This document shows positions 13,065 to 15,002 of a DNA stretch of 15,002 bases, piece after piece. The position numbers and the translations under genes were made by a program. Under the pieces are notes generated by a model. That model saw nothing but the letters and a program-made list of their open reading frames with translations. It was not told the DNA's origin and did not search any database. How positions within the stretch are numbered: the stretch's first letter is position 1; every line of letters begins with the position of its first letter. Source of the stretch: CAYVOX01 sp964453035 (GTDB lineage: Bacteria; Chloroflexota; Anaerolineae; Anaerolineales; Anaerolineaceae); NCBI GenBank assembly GCA_964453035.1, contig CAYVOX010000073.1, positions 1-15,002 on the forward strand. Reading direction: 5' to 3'.

Positions 13065-14222
13065 GAGGTTTTCCGGGTCGTGTGCAACCGTGTGCAACGG
13101 AATTGCGATAGGGGAAATCAGTTCGTCAATTAACTCAGCAGCTTCTTCCTGCATCTCGGGAATCAGGTGCCCGTAGATATCCAACGTCATGCTGACCTTG
13201 TAATGCCCCAACCTTTTTGAAACGATAATCGGGGGCACGCCGTGGTTGAGCATGATGGTGGCTGCGGAGTGACGAAGGTCATGGAATCTGATCCGGGGCA
13301 GTCCAACCACTGCAAGGAACTGGGTGAATTCGCGGTACAGGTTGCTTTGATTCTTTGGCGTTCCTATCGGTGTTGGGAAGATCAAATCGTTTTCCTGCCA
13401 GGAATCTCCGGCAACGATGCGTTCCAGATTCTGCCTCTGCCTGTGCTCTTTGAGTTGCGCTATTGCGGCTTTCCCTAGCACAACGCTCCGACACCCGTTC
13501 TTCGTCTTCGGCTGCGAAAAGTAATCGCCTTTTTTGAATTCCCGCTTTAACTGGCGTTGTACCTTGATGTGTTTCTTCGGCCAATCCACATCTGACCACT
13601 TAAGACCCAATAATTCAGATTGGCGTAATCCCGTGGCGATGGCCAGGTAATAAAGGGCTTCATTGCGGTTTCCCTTCGCAGCCAACAGCAGCTGATTGGC
13701 CTGATTCTCATCATAGAACTGCATTTCCTTTGAAGGAGCTTTCGGTGGTGTGGTTGCGTCAACCGGATTCCGTTCAAGGATCTCCAGCTTGATAGCCTGC
13801 TCAAACGCCCGGTGAAGCACTGCCTTGATCACTTCAACCGTTCTGGCTCCAATCCCACTTTGGAGCTTGCTGGCGTAGAGCTTCTGGATCAATGCTGGCT
13901 TCACCTCTCCCAACCTCAGGTTTCCCAGTGATGGAAGGATGTGATTTTTGCATGTCATCCGGTACTGGTATAAGGTTCCAGGACGCACCGAATTCTGAAT
14001 GCTGGCCAACCAGGTTTCCAGATAGTCTGCAAGAGTCTGTTGGGAGGCTCTGGAGAATCTTCCCGAAGCAACCAGGGTGTTCTGTTCTCTAAGCCATTCA
14101 ACGCATTCGCGTTTCGTATTTGTTGTGAAGCTTTCGCGCTTTCCGTACAGGTTGAATTGAGCTCTCCAATGCTTACTAGGAAGTTGATAGATGCTTCCTT
14201 CGTGATTCGCTCGTTTCGCCAT
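13062..14222 (-). CDS. Tyrosine-type site-specific integrase
   Basis: This 386-residue phage-type tyrosine recombinase would integrate and excise the element. It has an N-terminal arm-binding segment (1-60, MAKRANHEGSIYQLPSKHWR onward), a core-binding SAM-like domain (about 62-145, TLADYLETWLASIQNSVRPG) and a C-terminal catalytic domain. All catalytic residues are present: Arg200 in ATGLRQSELLGLKW, Lys239 or Lys241 in QPKTKNG, His314 and Arg317 in HDLRHSAA, His340 in RLGHYKV, and the nucleophile Tyr350 in LDIYGH. I start it at the ATG at 14222, with AAAGGAG eight bases upstream. A longer reading from 14282 would overlap the preceding small ORF and adds residues unlike the family. The stop lies 70 bases from tRNA-His, pointing to that tRNA as the target. 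Confidence 0.95.
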   Translation of the reverse strand: MAKRANHEGSIYQLPSKHWRAQFNLYGKRESFTTNTKRECVEWLREQNTLVASGRFSRASQQTLADYLETWLASIQNSVRPGTLYQYRMTCKNHILPSLGNLRLGEVKPALIQKLYASKLQSGIGARTVEVIKAVLHRAFEQAIKLEILERNPVDATTPPKAPSKEMQFYDENQANQLLLAAKGNRNEALYYLAIATGLRQSELLGLKWSDVDWPKKHIKVQRQLKREFKKGDYFSQPKTKNGCRSVVLGKAAIAQLKEHRQRQNLERIVAGDSWQENDLIFPTPIGTPKNQSNLYREFTQFLAVVGLPRIRFHDLRHSAATIMLNHGVPPIIVSKRLGHYKVSMTLDIYGHLIPEMQEEAAELIDELISPIAIPLHTVAHDPENL

Positions 14223-14223
14223 C

Positions 14224-14367
14224 TCATGTTCTCCTTTCCAGGTCATGAGAAAGGCGGCTCGACAAACCCTGCGCTCTGTCATATTCGGTTGTTAAGGTAC
14301 AGCCATCCTGCTGATATTCTAGCACGATTATTCCAGGCTGTACCTTAATGCTACCGAGTTTATTCAT
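14224..14367 (-). CDS. Small ORF between the excisionase-like gene and the integrase gene, function unknown
   Basis: This frame encodes MNKLGSIKVQPGIIVLEYQQ and continues DGCTLTTEYDRAQGLSSRLS to HDLERRT, 47 residues; an in-frame ATG at 14376 would make it 50. Its TGA ends one base before the integrase ATG (TGA-G-ATG), and the integrase ribosome binding site lies inside its last codons, a spacing typical of coupled genes. GGAG is ten bases before the ATG at 14367, a little far. It fills the gap after the excisionase stop exactly. I do not recognise the family. The evidence is positional and compositional only, and a perfect 13-bp inverted repeat lies within it. Confidence 0.45.
   Translation of the reverse strand: MNKLGSIKVQPGIIVLEYQQDGCTLTTEYDRAQGLSSRLSHDLERRT
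14292..14348. repeat. Perfect 13-bp inverted repeat with 31-base spacer
   Basis: TTAAGGTACAGCC (14292-14304) and GGCTGTACCTTAA (14336-14348) are exact reverse complements. The spacer holds a smaller TGCT...AGCA inverted pair (14309-14312 and 14321-14324). No T-run follows on either strand, so a simple terminator is unlikely. Its place just upstream of the integrase gene suits integrase arm sites, excisionase sites or an operator. It lies inside the small ORF at 14224-14367. Confidence 0.75.
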
Positions 14368-14398
14368 TACATCCATTCTCCAGGATTAATCCAACGGC

Positions 14399-14596
14399 TC
14401 AGCTCGTATGATCCTGGATGTAAATCATCAGGTCTTCCATGCGCACCCTCACAGCATGGTTCACTCTGATGGTTCGAATCGCGTTGGATTGCATCAATTT
14501 ATACGCCAACGATTTGCTGATGTTCAAAACATGAGCAACATCTTCAGCCCTGAGCAGGCAGAAGGGCGTGTTCGTTTTGATATCCGATTCTGTCAT
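14399..14596 (-). CDS. Excisionase-like helix-turn-helix DNA-binding protein
   Basis: This 65-residue protein matches the excisionase/MerR-type winged helix (HTH_17) group. LLRAEDVAHVLNISKSLAYK (14-33) forms the helix-turn-helix, and IRTIRVNHAVRVRMEDLMIY (40-59) is the wing and closing helix. Such proteins direct integrase towards excision, or regulate the element. I start it at the ATG at 14596 because GAGGA lies six bases upstream. The open frame extends to 14737, but those residues overlap the neighbouring gene and do not fit the family. It is in line with the integrase, with only the small ORF between them. Confidence 0.82.
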   Translation of the reverse strand: MTESDIKTNTPFCLLRAEDVAHVLNISKSLAYKLMQSNAIRTIRVNHAVRVRMEDLMIYIQDHTS

Positions 14597-14675
14597 AGTC
14601 TTCCTCACTTTCTTGTTATAGAAAATTCTGAACCCTGATCCTTCCTGTGGTGCTATTCCACCTTTGATGGACCCA

Positions 14676-14942
14676 TTAAGGTTCATCGGTCGTTTGGTGT
14701 CTTTTTCTCTTCTGCGGTTTGCTGTACCGCCTGCCAAAAAGGTTTGCCCGGTGTCCGGTCACCTCCTCACACTCCTGCTCGAACTGCTCGATGAACTCCT
14801 CTGCCGAAAGCGGCGTGAAGGGCTTTCCTTCGTTGTAGATGATGTTCTCTTTGGTCTGCATCTCGATCGCCCATTCCTCCAGGTCAAAATCCTCCGGTTG
14901 CTTGGCTTCCAGCCGCTCAATACGGCTTTTGATTCTTCTCAT
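14676..14942 (-). CDS. Small hypothetical element protein
   Basis: This 88-residue protein begins MRRIKSRIERLEAKQPEDFD, has a short acidic helical middle (EEFIEQFEQECEEVTGHR) and a basic tail ending RKRHQTTDEP. It has no signal peptide or membrane segment. The start is the ATG at 14942, with AAAGGAG eight bases upstream. An upstream in-frame ATG at 14996 overlaps another coding frame and is not used. The length, charge pattern and position upstream of the excisionase suggest a phage or island accessory protein. No family is recognised. Confidence 0.6.
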   Translation of the reverse strand: MRRIKSRIERLEAKQPEDFDLEEWAIEMQTKENIIYNEGKPFTPLSAEEFIEQFEQECEEVTGHRANLFGRRYSKPQKRKRHQTTDEP

Positions 14943-15002
14943 CTTTCGCGCTCCTTTCCAGTTGGCCCAGCCTGGCCTCCAGGTCAGCCAGCTCATAGAT
15001 CT
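14917..15002 (-). CDS. C-terminal end of a further small element protein, cut by window edge
   Basis: In the frame ending at TGA 14917-14919, the visible residues read IYELADLEARLGQLERSAKD and then EKNQKPY. The leucine-spaced, charged pattern is that of a coiled coil, common in small phage proteins. It would overlap the next gene's start by 26 bases and would contain that gene's ribosome binding site, as in other tight phage operons. Only 28 codons are visible, so this is a moderate call. Confidence 0.4.
   Translation of the reverse strand, partial: IYELADLEARLGQLERSAKDEKNQKPY

Larger units (their letters stand above)
12984..15002. mobile_element. Integrase end of an integrative element at tRNA-His
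   Basis: From the tRNA 3' end to the window edge the content changes to a tyrosine integrase, a 50-codon ORF, an excisionase-like protein and small phage-like proteins, all on the minus strand and facing the tRNA. This is the standard layout of an island or prophage inserted at a tRNA 3' end. The other end and a second copy of the tRNA 3' sequence lie outside the window, so the element boundaries and its size cannot be fixed. The left edge given is the start of the acceptor-stem 3' strand and is approximate. Confidence 0.7.

Noticed and set aside
1..15002. CRISPR array, rRNA or transposase
   Set aside because: No spaced direct repeats, rRNA sequence or IS transposase frames were seen on either strand.

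Overview
The window looks like a chromosomal segment of a Chloroflexota bacterium, most likely Anaerolineae-like. This is judged from moderate GC content, gene style, a lipoprotein with a Ser/Thr/Pro/Tyr-rich YPAP-type linker, and archaeal-type metabolic genes in a clearly bacterial setting (htpG, dcd, ftcD, bacterial promoters). The taxonomic call is an inference and was not tested by search.

Layout. (1) Positions 1-226, minus strand: the N-terminus of the chaperone HtpG. (2) Positions 476-3800, plus strand: a glycosyltransferase-like gene split by one in-frame TGA, a URO-D family protein that overlaps its end and starts at TTG, and a SLC13/ArsB-type anion permease. (3) Positions 3880-8721, plus strand: a tight five-gene cluster. 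It holds an ATP-grasp ligase, an alpha/beta-hydrolase esterase, a UbiD-family decarboxylase, and the large and small subunits of an aconitase-X enzyme. (4) Positions 8758-9989, plus strand: a lipoprotein and a histidine phosphatase. (5) Positions 12080-9970, minus strand: bifunctional ftcD followed by dcd. (6) Positions 12201-12860, plus strand: an SRAP (YedK/HMCES) protein. (7) Positions 12920-12991: tRNA-His. (8) From the tRNA 3' end to the window edge: the integrase end of an integrative element, with a tyrosine integrase, a 50-codon ORF, an excisionase-like protein and two small phage-like genes, all on the minus strand.

The main result is the UbiD + AcnX-L + AcnX-S trio (5808-8721). This is the enzyme set of the archaeal modified mevalonate pathway. 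The AcnX pair would be phosphomevalonate dehydratase and the UbiD would be anhydromevalonate-phosphate decarboxylase, giving isopentenyl phosphate. The small subunit carries GKGSTVGSY and GGVDP motifs that look like the archaeal dehydratase rather than cis-3-hydroxyproline dehydratase. In a bacterium this suggests an archaeal-style isoprenoid route, acquired or ancestral. The linked ATP-grasp and esterase genes have no known role in that pathway.

Other points of note are the ftcD-dcd pairing (one-carbon units and dUMP, both inputs to dTMP synthesis), a long inverted repeat that includes the 3' end of the tRNA-His gene, and a perfect 13-bp inverted repeat inside a small ORF between the excisionase-like gene and the integrase gene.
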